Of a DNA stretch of 64,000 nucleotides, positions 8,761-18,328 are shown piece after piece (within the stretch, counting starts at the first letter, position 1; each line of letters opens with the position of its first letter). The notes below the pieces were generated by a model that did not search any database, had not been told where the DNA came from, and was given only the letters and a program-made list of their open reading frames with translations. The stretch lies in contig NZ_FOMK01000001.1 of NCBI RefSeq assembly GCF_900112615.1, positions 806,001 to 870,000 of the forward strand, in the 5' to 3' direction. The translations under genes and the position numbers were made by a program. Origin of the DNA: Chitinophaga sp. CF118 (GTDB lineage Bacteria; Bacteroidota; Bacteroidia; Chitinophagales; Chitinophagaceae).

Positions 8761-9774
8761 ATGGCGAATCCTCCTACCATAAAAGAGATTGCAAAAAGGC
8801 TGAATCTGGCTAAATCAACAGTTTCAAGAGCGCTGCACAACCACCCCAGTATTGGGCTCCGGACCCGCATGCAGGTGCAGGAACTGGCCAAAGCATTACA
8901 TTACGAACCTAACCAGACGGCCATCTTCTTCCAGCAAAAAAAAACCTTTACCATCGGAATTGTATTGCCAGAGCTGTCTGAAGCCTTTTTTTCTGCTGCC
9001 ATCAGCGGCATTGAGGATACGGCCAATAAAAGTAATTATATGGTACTCCTGGGGCAATCGCACGATGATGAGGCGCGGGAAAAGAAGATTGTGGAGATTA
9101 TGAAAAATCACCGGGTGGACGGGTTACTGGTATCTATTGCTAAGAATACAGCGGATTATGCACACTTTGAAATGCTCGGGAAATATGATATCCCGGTGGT
9201 TTTCTTTGACAGGATTCCCAACCTGGAAAAAATCCATTATGTAGCCTGTAATATGCAGTCAGGTACCTTGCAGGCAGTATCATTACTGCTGGAAAAAGGT
9301 CACCGGGTGATAGGTATGATCAATGGGCCCGAAAAGCTGATTGCCAGTCAGCAGCGAACTACCGGCTATCAGCAGGCTATGCAGAAACGCCGGCTGAAGT
9401 TCGATGCCAGCCTGATAATAACTTCGGACCTTACCAAAGAAGGTACCCGTGCGGCTATGAAGCAATTACTCTCCCATAAAAGAAAGGTTACCGCTATAGT
9501 GGCTTTTAATGATTATGTATCACAGGATGCTGTACAATATGCACTGGAGCAGCAGCTGGAAATCAATAAGGATATTACATTCGTGAGTTATGCTAACCTT
9601 CCTCTCAGCAGTTATATGGCCTATCCTCCTATCGCATCTGTGGAGCAATATCCCTACCAGCAGGGACAAAAAGCTACCGAAATACTACTTGAATTACTAT
9701 CCGGGAAAAGCGTTTCCCCTACTTTTCACACCGTTACACTCGACTCCCGTCTTGTACTGGCTCCCGGCAAATAA
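8761..9774 (+). CDS. LacI-family transcriptional regulator
   Basis: The 337-residue protein has the LacI helix-turn-helix at residues 6-27 (TIKEIAKRLNLAKSTVSRAL) and a periplasmic-binding-protein-like sensor domain with FTIGIVLPELSEAFFS, GLLVSIAKNT, VVFFDRIP, GHRVIGMINGP, and C-terminal SVEQYPYQQGQKATEILLELL. The frame is open further upstream, but the ATG at 8761 places the HTH directly at the N terminus, as in the family, so I chose it. A LacI-type palindrome lies 5 bp after its stop, in front of the kinase gene, so the kinase is the probable target. The effector is unknown; an aminosugar would fit. Confidence 0.93.
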   Translation: MANPPTIKEIAKRLNLAKSTVSRALHNHPSIGLRTRMQVQELAKALHYEPNQTAIFFQQKKTFTIGIVLPELSEAFFSAAISGIEDTANKSNYMVLLGQSHDDEAREKKIVEIMKNHRVDGLLVSIAKNTADYAHFEMLGKYDIPVVFFDRIPNLEKIHYVACNMQSGTLQAVSLLLEKGHRVIGMINGPEKLIASQQRTTGYQQAMQKRRLKFDASLIITSDLTKEGTRAAMKQLLSHKRKVTAIVAFNDYVSQDAVQYALEQQLEINKDITFVSYANLPLSSYMAYPPIASVEQYPYQQGQKATEILLELLSGKSVSPTFHTVTLDSRLVLAPGK

Positions 9775-9778
9775 ATTT

Positions 9779-9796
9779 TGCGCAACCGTTTGCGCA
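9779..9796 (+). promoter_or_regulatory. LacI-type operator in front of the kinase gene
   Basis: TGCGCAACCGTTTGCGCA is an 18-bp inverted repeat, symmetric except for one base pair, with the central CG typical of LacI-family operators. It lies between the LacI gene stop (9774) and a -7 element at 9819, where a bound repressor would block transcription of the kinase gene. Confidence 0.8.
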
Positions 9797-9818
9797 CGCA
9801 CTCTATTGATCTAATTCA

Positions 9819-9826
9819 TAAGTTTG
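9819..9826 (+). promoter_or_regulatory. Bacteroidota -7 element of the kinase gene
   Basis: TAAGTTTG matches TAnnTTTG exactly and lies 28 bp before the ATG at 9855. No good TTTG is found at the expected -33 spacing; that place is close to the operator, which suggests regulated use. Confidence 0.6.
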
Positions 9827-9854
9827 GGATATCAGCAATCTTTCAATCAACAAC

Positions 9855-10922
9855 ATGCAGGCTACGATATTGGCAGCTTATGGATTAGTGGCAGATGAAT
9901 GTAATATTCAACCTTTTGGTAGTGGCCTCATTAATACCACCTGGAAAGTAACATGTGGAAACCGGGCGTACATCCTGCAAAGGATTAATCACCAGGTATT
10001 TAAGAATCCGGCATTGATAGCACAGAATATCAAACATATAGGAGAACACCTGAACCTCCATCATCCTGAGTACTTCTTTGTGGAACCGGTACAAACGCTG
10101 GATAATAAAGGGTTGGTCATTACAGAAAACGGTGAGTATTTCCGGTTACAACCCTTTGTTCCGGATTCTGTAAGTTATGATGTGGTAATGAATGTGGAAC
10201 TCGCTTTTGAAGCTGCCAGACAGTTTGGACAATTTACCCGGCTGCTGTCAGGACTGGACATTGCTGCTATCCAGATGACTTTACCTGATTTTCATAATCT
10301 CACCCTGCGTTATGAACAGTTCGAGAAGGCAGTTAAAAATGGTAATCCTTCAAGGATCAAAGAATCGGCAGGTATGATCGCAGCCATCCAGAGGTACAGT
10401 TTTATCACAACTACCTTCGAAAAAATCAGGCTGGATCCCGATTTTAAGATACGGGTGATGCATCATGATACCAAGATCAATAACGTGTTGTTCAATAAAA
10501 GCGGTAATGGGCTTTGTGTGATTGACCTGGATACAGTTATGCCAGGTTATTTTATCAGTGATTTTGGAGATATGATGCGTACATATCTGTCGCCGGCCAA
10601 TGAAGAAGAAGCTGATTTCAGCAAGATAACAGCAAGAGAAGAATATTTTAAAGCAATAGTAGATGGATACCTGGGCGAATTGAAAAATGAACTTAGTCAT
10701 ACAGAGATCCGGCATATGATCTATGCTGGCCAGTTTATGGTGTATATGCAATGTATCCGTTTCTTAACAGACTACCTGAATGATGATGCCTACTATGGCG
10801 CGAAATATGAAAAACATAACCTGGTAAGAGCAGGAAATCAGCTCACGTTATTGGATAGAATTACAGAAAAAGAAGGAGAATTTTTTCAAGCGGTCGCCAT
10901 GCACGGCAACTCTGTTGCATGA
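9855..10922 (+). CDS. Aminoglycoside-phosphotransferase-fold sugar kinase, NahK-like
   Basis: The 355-residue protein has the protein-kinase-like fold of the APH family. The nucleotide loop region is GSGLINTTWKV near residues 22-32. The catalytic loop is HHDTKINNVLF (H203-F213) with the catalytic base D205. The metal-binding segment is VIDLDTVMPG (D224, D226), followed by SDFGDMMRT. The pair DTKxNNVLF and DLDTVMPG is typical of N-acetylhexosamine 1-kinase (NahK) and its close relatives, which phosphorylate GlcNAc or GalNAc at C1. The substrate is inferred from these motifs. It follows a LacI regulator and a LacI-type operator, so it is probably induced by its sugar. Confidence 0.82.
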   Translation: MQATILAAYGLVADECNIQPFGSGLINTTWKVTCGNRAYILQRINHQVFKNPALIAQNIKHIGEHLNLHHPEYFFVEPVQTLDNKGLVITENGEYFRLQPFVPDSVSYDVVMNVELAFEAARQFGQFTRLLSGLDIAAIQMTLPDFHNLTLRYEQFEKAVKNGNPSRIKESAGMIAAIQRYSFITTTFEKIRLDPDFKIRVMHHDTKINNVLFNKSGNGLCVIDLDTVMPGYFISDFGDMMRTYLSPANEEEADFSKITAREEYFKAIVDGYLGELKNELSHTEIRHMIYAGQFMVYMQCIRFLTDYLNDDAYYGAKYEKHNLVRAGNQLTLLDRITEKEGEFFQAVAMHGNSVA

Positions 10923-10971
10923 TAATCTTACAGCGACCGTGTCGTTTGAAAAGCAGCACCACCACCAAAGA

Positions 10972-11005
10972 ACAATACCGGCCATGTGGCCGGTATTGTC
11001 GTTTT
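10972..11005 (+). terminator. Terminator after the kinase gene
   Basis: ACAATACCGGCCA (10972-10984) pairs perfectly with TGGCCGGTATTGT (10987-10999), giving a stem of at least 12 bp. It is followed by CGTTTTTA. It lies between the convergent kinase and nuoN genes; the minus strand lacks a comparable T run. Confidence 0.85.
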
Positions 11006-11025
11006 TATAATGCAATAATTTTAGA

Positions 11026-12399
11026 TCAGATCAGTTGAAGTAACAGTCCGGGGAAAACACCCAGAATAATTACGATAGCAGCAGTCAGAACCAGCAGGAA
11101 TTTGAAACCACCGGTAATTTCCGCTGTCTGCGGTTCGCCCTGTTTGAAATACATGGCAATAATCACCCTGAAATAGTAGTACACGCTGATTGCCGCGCAA
11201 AGCACTGCAACTATTACCAGCCAGAGGAGATTACCCTGCTGTACAGCGGCTGCCAGTACAAAGTACTTAGCAAAGAAACCTGCCGTGAGCGGAATACCTG
11301 CCAGTGAAAAGAGGAATATAGTAGTAGTAACAGCCAGCAGCGGTTGTGTGCGTGCCAGGCCATTAAAACCATCAAAAGTGTAATCTTTTAATTTGATCAG
11401 CACTGCAAATATGCCGATGGTAGCAACACTGTAGGCAGCGGCATACAGGATGATCCCTTTGGTAGCCAGATCGTTCAGTGCAATAACAGCCAGCAGCATA
11501 AAGCCTGCCTGCGCAATACTGGAATAAGCCAGCATACGCTTTACACTCTGCTGGAATACTGCTGTAAAGTTACCGATGATGAGGGTAACTGCAGTAATAA
11601 CAGATAAAAGCAACTGCCAGTGCTCACTGATTACACCACCTGCAAAAGCAATATGGAAAATGCGGATAAAAGCGATGAAACCACCAGCTTTTACTACAGT
11701 CGCCATGAAAGAGGTGAACACGGTAGGTGAACCATCATACACATCTGGTGTCCAGAAATGAAAGGGAGCGGCAGAAACTTTGAAAGATAATGCAAAGGCC
11801 AGCAGGATAATACCGCAGAGTGCCAGTGGACTAACTTCACCTTCTCCCAAACCTAATTCGTTAATATTAAATGTACCAGTAGCTCCGTAGATGAGCGTGA
11901 TACCCATCAGCAGGATACCGGTAGAGAAAGAACCCATCAGGAAATACTTCAGGGAAGCTTCATTACTCTTTGGATTCTTTTTATCGCTGCCCGCCAGGAT
12001 ATACTGCGGAATAGAAATGATTTCTATTGCCAGGAAAAGCATTAATAAACTGCTGAAAGAAGATGCCAGCGTGATACCAGACAAGATAAAAAAGACCAGC
12101 GCAAAATAGTCGGAAACATGTTCTCCTACTTTTTCAAACGCGCTACCAGACAACAGGAAGAATAACAACGTAGCACCAAAAGCTACTGCGTTGAATAATA
12201 TGCTGAAATTACTGATAGTGATCATACCATATACGGTGCGGCTGCCTGCTGCGATGGTAGATAATTCTGCCAGGTTAGCGCCGAACGTAATGAGCAACGC
12301 CGCTATGGCAATAAATTTAATGTGCTGCTTATTGCGAACAAATAAACCCGCAAACATCATTACAACACCCGATAAAGCAGTAAATATTAATGCATTCAT
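11026..12399 (-). CDS. nuoN: NADH-quinone oxidoreductase subunit N
   Basis: NuoN is one of the three antiporter-like, proton-pumping membrane subunits of respiratory complex I. The 457-residue product has about 13-14 membrane segments, with the family segments FHFWTPDVYDGSPTVFTSFMA, RMLAYSSIAQAGFM and SLAGIPLTAGFFAKYFVL. Conserved lysines and glutamates of the proton channel (for example the K in LSFKVSAAPFHFW) are in place. It is the last gene of the 14-gene operon, 23 bp after nuoM. Confidence 0.96.
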   Translation of the reverse strand: MNALIFTALSGVVMMFAGLFVRNKQHIKFIAIAALLITFGANLAELSTIAAGSRTVYGMITISNFSILFNAVAFGATLLFFLLSGSAFEKVGEHVSDYFALVFFILSGITLASSFSSLLMLFLAIEIISIPQYILAGSDKKNPKSNEASLKYFLMGSFSTGILLMGITLIYGATGTFNINELGLGEGEVSPLALCGIILLAFALSFKVSAAPFHFWTPDVYDGSPTVFTSFMATVVKAGGFIAFIRIFHIAFAGGVISEHWQLLLSVITAVTLIIGNFTAVFQQSVKRMLAYSSIAQAGFMLLAVIALNDLATKGIILYAAAYSVATIGIFAVLIKLKDYTFDGFNGLARTQPLLAVTTTIFLFSLAGIPLTAGFFAKYFVLAAAVQQGNLLWLVIVAVLCAAISVYYYFRVIIAMYFKQGEPQTAEITGGFKFLLVLTAAIVIILGVFPGLLLQLI

Positions 12400-12422
12400 A
12401 TTCCTGTGTTACGAAAACCTTT

Positions 12423-13859
12423 TTAATAAACCTTATTAACCAATTCCGTAGTGCTGCTTACCAGATCCAGCATTGGTTTAGGATACACTCCCAATGCAAT
12501 AATGATCACTACTATAATACTTAATACCAGCATTTCATTTCCTTTCAGATCTGTAGTAGTTGCGGTAAGCTGGTTACTTTCACCAAAGATCACTTTCTGC
12601 ACCATGTTGAGTGTGTATACTGCTGCAAGGATAACACCCAGTCCGGCTACTGCCATAAACCAGGGATTAAACTGGAACAAACCACTGAACATAAGGAACT
12701 CACCGATAAATCCATTGGTAAGCGGTAAGCCGATATTTGCAAGACTGATAATTACCAGGAAGATGGCCATACGGGGCGCATATTGTGCTATACCTCCCAG
12801 ATCGTTCAGGTTCTTCACCTTCAAACGGTCCTGGATGATCTCTACAATGATCCACAATCCGATAATGTTGATACCGTGATTGAATAACTGGATCAGCACA
12901 CCCTGCAGGCTCTGTTCGTTATTAGCAAAAATAGCAGCGCTCATTAAACCGATATGCGCGATAGAAGAATAAGCAATCAGGCGTTTAAAATCAGATTGAA
13001 CGATGGCAATGCAGGAAGCATAAACAATACCGATAATAGACAGTACAATCGCTGCATCAGACCACATATCAGCGCCTTTCGGTAATACAGGCAGTAACCA
13101 GCGCATTACACCAAACAGTCCCATCTTCACCATGATACCGGAAAGTACCATTGTAACAGGAGTGGGTGATTGTTCGTATGTATCCGGCTGCCAGGTATGG
13201 AAAGGGAATACTGGCATCTTGATCGCGAAGGCGGCAAAGAAAAGCCAGAATAACCATGATTGTGCATGTGCATCAATACTACCTGCTGTAAAGCTGGCAT
13301 AACTGAATGACTTATCTGGTGATTGCAGGTAGATGTAAATTATTCCTACCAGCATCAACAGAGAACCTGCGAAGGTGTATACAAAGAACTTGAAAGTAAC
13401 AGGAATACGTTTCTCACCGCCCCAGAGAGAGCAGAGGAAATATACCGGGATCAGTGCCAGTTCCCAGAAAACGTAGAACAGCATTGCATCATAAGCGGTA
13501 AAAACACCTGTAAGCCCTGCCTGTGAAAGCAACATAAGGCCATAGAAGCAATTGGAACGCTCATAATTCCGGTTATAAATAACTATAAAGATCAGCAGGA
13601 AAGAAATGGCTGTGAGTAAACAAAGCATCATTCCCATTCCATCCAGACCTACGCTGAAATTAGCACCCAGTTGCGGGATCCAGCTGGCGGTAAGCTGCAG
13701 GCTTTCCGGAGCTGTCCGAAACTGGAACAAGGCACCCACTGTTACTGCCAGCGAAGCTACAGATGCTATCAAACCCAGCGTTTTAGGGCCCGACCCCTTC
13801 AGACCAAATGTGACCAGGCCCGCTACCAGAGGAATTAATATGAGTAATACTGTCAACAT
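12423..13859 (-). CDS. nuoM: NADH-quinone oxidoreductase subunit M
   Basis: The second antiporter-like proton-pumping subunit, 478 residues and about 14 membrane segments. Signatures include FYVFWELALIPVYFLCSLWGG with the channel glutamate, AFAIKMPVFPFHTWQPDTYEQSP with the channel lysine, RLIAYSSIAHIGLMSAAIF, and SLANIGLPLTNGFIGEFL. It is placed between nuoL (24 bp upstream) and nuoN in canonical order. Confidence 0.97.
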   Translation of the reverse strand: MLTVLLILIPLVAGLVTFGLKGSGPKTLGLIASVASLAVTVGALFQFRTAPESLQLTASWIPQLGANFSVGLDGMGMMLCLLTAISFLLIFIVIYNRNYERSNCFYGLMLLSQAGLTGVFTAYDAMLFYVFWELALIPVYFLCSLWGGEKRIPVTFKFFVYTFAGSLLMLVGIIYIYLQSPDKSFSYASFTAGSIDAHAQSWLFWLFFAAFAIKMPVFPFHTWQPDTYEQSPTPVTMVLSGIMVKMGLFGVMRWLLPVLPKGADMWSDAAIVLSIIGIVYASCIAIVQSDFKRLIAYSSIAHIGLMSAAIFANNEQSLQGVLIQLFNHGINIIGLWIIVEIIQDRLKVKNLNDLGGIAQYAPRMAIFLVIISLANIGLPLTNGFIGEFLMFSGLFQFNPWFMAVAGLGVILAAVYTLNMVQKVIFGESNQLTATTTDLKGNEMLVLSIIVVIIIALGVYPKPMLDLVSSTTELVNKVY

Positions 13860-13883
13860 AATTTATCGTACGCTTAGTTCCTT

Positions 13884-15785
13884 TTATTTCAATAAAAACC
13901 CGATCACAAATAAAATAACCATTCCTATCACCATGGCAAAGATGTAGAACCCAACCTGGCCATTCTGTAATAAACGTGCCTGTTGGCTACCCCAGGAAAC
14001 ACTACGGCCCACCCCATTGATCAACCTGTCTATTCCCGATTTTTCTATTGCATCTTCAAAGAAACGGCTTAGTCCTATCAGAGGTTTTACAATGATCGCA
14101 TCATATAATTCATCTACATACCATTTGTTTTCCAGCACTTTAGCGAAACCGGTACGTTGTACACCAGTATCCTGATAATTGCGGAACAAGCTACGCGCAA
14201 TGAAAATAGTAATGATCACCAGAACGGAACTCAATCCCATCAGTATCCATTCAGTATTGTGCTCCAGGTGATGCACTTCTGCAAATGGTACAGAAGGTGC
14301 GAATACAGGAGCGAGATATTCTGCAAGTAAGTTTTTAGCACCGAATACTTCAGGTAATCCTATGTAACCACCAAATACAGATAAGGTAGCCAGTACAATC
14401 AGCGGGAAGGTCATTGCTGCAGGACTTTCATGCAGGTGATGTTCCTGTTCATGTGTGCCACGGAATTTACCCTGGAAAGTCATGTAATATAAACGGAACA
14501 TATAGAAGGCTGTCATCAGCGCGGTGATCAGTCCAATCACATACATGATCTTATTCACCTCAAATGTGCTGGACAGAATTTCATCTTTGGAGAAGAACCC
14601 TGATAAACCAGGAATACCGGAAATAGCCAGGCAACCGATCAGGAAAGTAATGTTGGTAACTGGCATGAACTTTTTCAGGCCACCCATTTTACGGATATCC
14701 TGTTCCCCACCCATTGCATGAATCACAGAACCGGAACCCAGGAACAATAATGCTTTGAAGAATGCATGTGTCATTACGTGAAACACAGCTGTAGTGTAAG
14801 CGCCTACGCCAAGTGCCAGGAACATATACCCCAGCTGACTTACTGTAGAATAAGCCAGCACTTTTTTGATATCATCCTGTTTTAATGCAATAGAAGCTGC
14901 CAGTACTGCTGTAGCCAGACCAACCACTGCTACGATAGTCTGTATGCAGGGAGCCAGTGTATAAAGAATGTTGCTGCGGGCTATCATGTAGATACCTGCT
15001 GTTACCATCGTAGCAGCATGGATCAGTGCAGATACGGGAGTAGGACCCGCCATTGCATCTGGTAACCATGTATATAAAGGAAGCTGTGCTGATTTACCCA
15101 TTGCACCTACAAAGAGCAGGATAGCGATAATAGGAATCACAGCGCTGTGTGCACCGAGTGCAGCAGCTTTTTCAAATACTTCAGGGAAAGTAACACTACC
15201 GAAGTTTACGATCATCATGAAAATACCCAGCAGGAAGCCAAGGTCACCGATACGGTTCATGATAAAAGCCTTCTTGGCGGCATTGTTGTAATTGGTGTTT
15301 TTATACCAGAAACCGATGAGGAGGTAAGAACATAATCCTACACCTTCCCAGCCGATGAACATCATTACATAGTTAGCACCGAGTACTAATATAAGCATGG
15401 AGAAAATGAACAGGTTGAGGTATGCAAAGTAACGTGCAAACCCTTCGCTGGTTTCATCATGCATGTAAGAAGTAGAGTAAATATGGATCAGCGTACCAAC
15501 GCCGGTAATAATCAGGAGGAACAAAGCACTCAGTTGGTCTACCTGGAATGCAAATGGAATTTGCAGGCTACCCGCTGAGATAAAATCGAACAGGCTTACA
15601 ACCTGTGCCTGGAATCCTGGCTGCTTCACTTCCAGGAATATCAGCAGGCTAATAACAAAAGCTGCCAGTACAGCCCCGCTTCCAACAATACCTGCCAGCG
15701 ATTTGGAGAGGTATCTTCTTCCCAATCCATTCACCAGGAATCCTAATAATGGTAAAAATGGTACCAGCCAAACGAGATTAATCAT
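13884..15785 (-). CDS. nuoL: NADH-quinone oxidoreductase subunit L
   Basis: The largest antiporter-like subunit, at the distal end of the membrane arm. At 633 residues it is long enough for the 14 core helices plus the lateral helix that NuoL sends along NuoM and NuoN. Seen motifs include FIGWEGVGLCSYLLIGFWY, MGKSAQLPLYTWLPDAMAGP, HAATMVTAGIYMIARS, KVLAYSTVSQLGYMFLALG, HAFFKALLFLGSGSVIHAM and ISGIPGLSGFFSKDEIL. The C-terminal helix ends VILFVIGFLLK. nuoK lies 60 bp upstream, the widest gap within the distal half of the operon. Confidence 0.97.
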   Translation of the reverse strand: MINLVWLVPFLPLLGFLVNGLGRRYLSKSLAGIVGSGAVLAAFVISLLIFLEVKQPGFQAQVVSLFDFISAGSLQIPFAFQVDQLSALFLLIITGVGTLIHIYSTSYMHDETSEGFARYFAYLNLFIFSMLILVLGANYVMMFIGWEGVGLCSYLLIGFWYKNTNYNNAAKKAFIMNRIGDLGFLLGIFMMIVNFGSVTFPEVFEKAAALGAHSAVIPIIAILLFVGAMGKSAQLPLYTWLPDAMAGPTPVSALIHAATMVTAGIYMIARSNILYTLAPCIQTIVAVVGLATAVLAASIALKQDDIKKVLAYSTVSQLGYMFLALGVGAYTTAVFHVMTHAFFKALLFLGSGSVIHAMGGEQDIRKMGGLKKFMPVTNITFLIGCLAISGIPGLSGFFSKDEILSSTFEVNKIMYVIGLITALMTAFYMFRLYYMTFQGKFRGTHEQEHHLHESPAAMTFPLIVLATLSVFGGYIGLPEVFGAKNLLAEYLAPVFAPSVPFAEVHHLEHNTEWILMGLSSVLVIITIFIARSLFRNYQDTGVQRTGFAKVLENKWYVDELYDAIIVKPLIGLSRFFEDAIEKSGIDRLINGVGRSVSWGSQQARLLQNGQVGFYIFAMVIGMVILFVIGFLLK

Positions 15786-15845
15786 TTATACAATCTGATT
15801 TACGACGATTACAAGTTACAGTTACAATTAGCCCTCACATTGCTG

Positions 15846-16163
15846 CTAATTCTTCAATCTGTTCATTATATTTATATCCACTGAATGGGAGTTCCTGTAC
15901 ACCATCACGATAATGGCCAGTCCTACAGCTACTTCAGCAGCAGCCACCACCATAATAAAGAATACAAAGATCTGTGCAGAACCCGCATCCACACGGCCAG
16001 CATCTGCCCACATTTTAGAGAAGGCAACCATCAGCAGGTTCACAGCATTCAGCATCAGCTCCACACACATGAATATAATGATGGCATTCCTGCGCATCAG
16101 CACACCCATAACACCTATACAGAACAGTGCAATGCTTAAGAAAATGTAATATTGAACAGGCAT
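15846..16163 (-). CDS. nuoK: NADH-quinone oxidoreductase subunit K
   Basis: A small three-helix membrane subunit with buried glutamates essential for proton transfer. The 105-residue product contains GVMGVLMRRNAIIIFMCVELMLNAVNLLMVAF and, later, AAAEVAVGLAIIVMVYR; the conserved E in MCVELMLNA and E in AAEVAVGL are both present. It lies 32 bp after nuoJ. Confidence 0.96.
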   Translation of the reverse strand: MPVQYYIFLSIALFCIGVMGVLMRRNAIIIFMCVELMLNAVNLLMVAFSKMWADAGRVDAGSAQIFVFFIMVVAAAEVAVGLAIIVMVYRNSHSVDINIMNRLKN

Positions 16164-16195
16164 CTTATTTTGATTGTAAATTTCTGATGATAGAA

Positions 16196-16699
16196 TTAGT
16201 CCTCTTTCTTTCCTATTACTACAGCACCTACCATGGCACTCAGGAACAGGATGCTACTCACTTCAAAAGGAACAACATACTGACTGAATAATGTTTTACC
16301 AAGATTGGCGATTAACCCAATATCTGTAGATTCCGGCTTCAGGGAAGGAACACTGGCTTCACGTAATGCAGCCAGCAGAACCACCAGCAATGCACCGCCG
16401 CTGATAGCACCGGCATATTTCAACCAGCTACGTTTCTGCGGTTCTATTTCTGCATTCAGGTTCATAAGCATGATCACAAAGAGGAACAGTACCATGATAG
16501 CACCTGCGTATACAATAATATGTACCACTGCCAGGAACTGTGCATTCAGCATAATGTAATGCCCGGCTATGGTAAAGAAGGTTACTATAAGACAAAGAAC
16601 GCTGGTAACGGGATTCTTACTCAATACTACCCCAAGGGCAGATACAAGCGAGATGACAGAAAGTACCCCGAAAATTATTTGTTGTAAACTCATTCCCAT
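16196..16699 (-). CDS. nuoJ: NADH-quinone oxidoreductase subunit J
   Basis: NuoJ is a five-helix membrane subunit at the junction of the two arms. The 167-residue product contains KNPVTSVLCLIVTFFTIAGHYIMLNAQFLAVVHIIVYAGAIMVLFLFVIMLMNL in pieces, the diagnostic region being VVHIIVYAGAIMVLFLFVIM with the pi-bulge segment. It ends AMVGAVVIGKKED. It lies 31 bp after nuoI. Confidence 0.96.
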   Translation of the reverse strand: MGMSLQQIIFGVLSVISLVSALGVVLSKNPVTSVLCLIVTFFTIAGHYIMLNAQFLAVVHIIVYAGAIMVLFLFVIMLMNLNAEIEPQKRSWLKYAGAISGGALLVVLLAALREASVPSLKPESTDIGLIANLGKTLFSQYVVPFEVSSILFLSAMVGAVVIGKKED

Positions 16700-16730
16700 T
16701 GCTATAATTGACTAATGTGTTTTCTTTCTT

Positions 16731-17240
16731 TTATGCTTTCTTCTTTTCACCAGGCATAGGGATCAACAGATCTTCCTTACCATAAATGAAGCTTTCACGG
16801 TTGTAGTTAGAAGGTGCAAATGTTTCTGTAAGATAAATAGCGTCTTTAGGACAAGCCTCTTCACAAAAACCACAGAAGATGCAACGCAGCATATTGATTT
16901 CATAACGGGCTGCATATTTCTCTTCACGGTACAGATGTTCTTCACCTGGTTTTCTTTCAGCTCCTTCCATCGTGATGGCTTCTGCCGGGCAGGATACGGC
17001 GCACAAACCGCAGGCAGTACAATTCTCACGTCCTTCCGCATCCCGGTTTAATACATGCAAACCACGGAAAACCGGGCTAAACTTACGTTTCTGTTCCGGA
17101 TAACTTATGGTTTCTTTCTTTTGGAAGATATGCTTAAACGTGATCACCATCCCTTTGGCAATAGCCGGCAGATAGAGCTTTTCTGTGAAAGTCATCGGCC
17201 TGCGGTCTACCGGTTTTGCCCTGTTCGTTAATGCTTGCAT
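16731..17240 (-). CDS. nuoI: NADH-quinone oxidoreductase subunit I (8Fe ferredoxin type)
   Basis: NuoI carries clusters N6a and N6b, which pass electrons towards N2. The 169-residue protein has two CxxCxxCxxxCP motifs, C74-C77-C80-C84 (CTACGLCAVSCP) and C120-C123-C126-C130 (CIFCGFCEEACP). An N-terminal amphipathic region (LPAIAKGMVITFKHIF) would dock on the membrane arm. Length and spacing are those of the family. nuoH lies 25 bp upstream. Confidence 0.97.
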   Translation of the reverse strand: MQALTNRAKPVDRRPMTFTEKLYLPAIAKGMVITFKHIFQKKETISYPEQKRKFSPVFRGLHVLNRDAEGRENCTACGLCAVSCPAEAITMEGAERKPGEEHLYREEKYAARYEINMLRCIFCGFCEEACPKDAIYLTETFAPSNYNRESFIYGKEDLLIPMPGEKKKA

Positions 17241-17265
17241 ATAATGCTTTTTAAAAAGTCTTTAA

Positions 17266-18303
17266 TCAATGTGACTGCTGCCATAAAATGACTGCTCCTG
17301 TGATCAGCATATTCACCAGTGCCAGCGGGATCATAATGTTCCAGCCCAAACGCATCAGCTGATCGTAACGGAATCTTGGAATAGTCCAGCGTACCCACAT
17401 AAAGAAGAACAGGAAGCAGATGATCTTTATAAAGAACACTACAGTACCCAATATGGTTACTATATTCTGATCCAGTCCCATCTTATCCATGTAAGGGAAA
17501 GCATACCCGCCGAAGTATAAACTAGCCATCAGCGCTGAGCTGATAAACATGTTGATATACTCTGCAAACAGGTAAAATCCAAGTTTCATGGAAGAATATT
17601 CCAGATGATAACCACCATTCAGTTCACTTTCCGCTTCCGGTAAGTCGAATGGGGAACGGTTACATTCTGCAAAAGAACATACTAAGAAAATAAGGAAGCC
17701 CAGTGGCTGAGCAACAACATTCCAGTAAGTATGACGCTGCTGTTCAACGATCTCTTTGATACTCAGTGTACCAGTCATCATCAGTAACGCGATCAGCGAC
17801 AACCCCATAGCCAGTTCGTAGGAAATGATCTGGGAAGCTGCACGTACAGATGCCAGCAAAGAATATTTATTATTGGAAGCCCATCCACCCAGCATAATAC
17901 CATATACACCAAGGCTCACAACGCCAAAGATGTACAGGATACCGATATTGATGTCTGCTATCTGTAATGAAAAGCTATGTCCGGCAATGGTGAGGGTATC
18001 TCCCCAAGGAATTACAGCACTGGTCATACACGCTATCATCATTGCCAGGGAAGGACCCAGTATGAACAGAAAGCGGTTAGAGTTTGTAGGGATGATCTCT
18101 TCTTTAAAGAACAGTTTACCACCATCTGCCAGCGGCTGGAACAAACCCATAAACCCGGCTCTGTTGGGACCTCTTCTGTCCTGGATAATAGCAGCTACTT
18201 TTCTTTCGCCCCAGGTAGAATACATGGCTACTACCAGTGATACTACCAGGACTCCTGATATCAGCAGGACCTTTTCCAGAATAAACACCCAATCTATTGT
18301 CAT
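17266..18303 (-). CDS. nuoH: NADH-quinone oxidoreductase subunit H
   Basis: NuoH forms much of the quinone chamber and the link to the proton pumps. The 345-residue protein has about eight membrane helices and the family motifs WGERKVAAIIQDRRGPNRAG, GLFQPLADGGKLFFKEEIIP, ELAMGLSLIALLMM and AECNRSPFDLPEAESELNGG, followed by EYSSMKLGFYLFAEYINMF. The acidic residues of the E-channel in PFDLPEAESEL are intact. It lies 25 bp after nuoG. Confidence 0.97.
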   Translation of the reverse strand: MTIDWVFILEKVLLISGVLVVSLVVAMYSTWGERKVAAIIQDRRGPNRAGFMGLFQPLADGGKLFFKEEIIPTNSNRFLFILGPSLAMMIACMTSAVIPWGDTLTIAGHSFSLQIADINIGILYIFGVVSLGVYGIMLGGWASNNKYSLLASVRAASQIISYELAMGLSLIALLMMTGTLSIKEIVEQQRHTYWNVVAQPLGFLIFLVCSFAECNRSPFDLPEAESELNGGYHLEYSSMKLGFYLFAEYINMFISSALMASLYFGGYAFPYMDKMGLDQNIVTILGTVVFFIKIICFLFFFMWVRWTIPRFRYDQLMRLGWNIMIPLALVNMLITGAVILWQQSH

Positions 18304-18328
18304 CTATTATGCTTTTAAAATATGCTCG

